64,000 nt of DNA from Chryseobacterium luteum. GTDB taxonomy: Bacteria; Bacteroidota; Bacteroidia; Flavobacteriales; Weeksellaceae. Of the stretch, positions 63,991-64,000 are shown one piece after another. Where the stretch lies: contig NZ_JPRO01000001.1 of NCBI RefSeq assembly GCF_000737785.1, positions 186,001 to 250,000 on the forward strand, written 5' to 3'. The first letter of the stretch is position 1. Each line of letters opens with the position of its first letter. The position numbers and the translations under genes are program-made. The notes beneath the pieces were generated by a model. It was not told the DNA's origin. It worked only from the letters and a program-made list of their open reading frames with translations, and did no database searches.

Positions 63991-64000
63991 TCATTTCGGA

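Overview
The window looks like a chromosomal segment of a Bacteroidota member close to Chryseobacterium (Flavobacteriales, Weeksellaceae). Evidence: alternative complex III (ActF), GLPGLI and DUF3078 family proteins, type IX secretion C-terminal sorting domains, a SufA-B-C-D cluster, DPP7-type S46 peptidase, and promoters of the Bacteroidota form TAnnTTTG with an upstream TTG. No rRNA, tRNA or CRISPR array was seen.

Layout. 1-5.2 kb: end of the ActF gene, two envelope proteins, apt, a TPR membrane protein and ribH. 5.3-10.5 kb: an LtaS-like sulfatase, a decayed glutathionylspermidine-synthase remnant, a zinc metallopeptidase and a GLPGLI pair. 10.6-14.9 kb: the suf operon. 15-20.8 kb: two tandem DUF3078 genes, rhomboid protease, dprA and gdhA. 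20.9-28 kb: amidohydrolase with a membrane LytTR regulator, two small duplicated secreted proteins, YkgJ/Kir-type channel pair, truncated haemoglobin, Ca2+/H+ antiporter. 28-36 kb: a three-gene envelope operon of unknown function, AlkD, a Na+/H+ antiporter, DUF4919 and hflX. 36-43.4 kb: an atypical LytTR response regulator (Glu at the phosphorylation position), a secreted repetitive-protein operon, a META lipoprotein and a DPP7-like peptidase.

The highlight is 45957-58907, an AT-rich Tn7-like transposon of 12,951 bp lying in comM (yifB). It carries tnsA, tnsB, tnsC, tniQ and a convergent gene that resembles tnsE, then a secreted nuclease and a serine resolvase. Its ends both start TGT (read inward) and both have ATGATAA exactly 18 bp in. 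The comM halves on either side do not rejoin: roughly 110 codons, including the Walker A loop, are missing and the 5-bp flanks differ, so this is not a simple insertion.

From the resolvase to the right end, the cargo is a row of eight single-ORF units. Every boundary carries a short direct repeat with consensus TCTCAAAAAAYGA (five exact copies, four degenerate ones), including a last copy after the final gene. The units include a putative AbiC-type abortive-infection protein, another membrane protein, and three different small proteins with an Rx4H motif typical of HEPN domains. This looks like a cassette-style anti-phage array carried by a Tn7-like element, and it is the best candidate for an undescribed system here. 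The role of the repeat is inferred, not shown.

58.9-64 kb returns to host DNA: the comM 5' part, a T9SS-secreted protein, an ECF sigma factor overlapping an anti-sigma/beta-barrel-like membrane protein, a DUF4840 lipoprotein, and a degraded toxin/Imm35 immunity remnant at the window edge.
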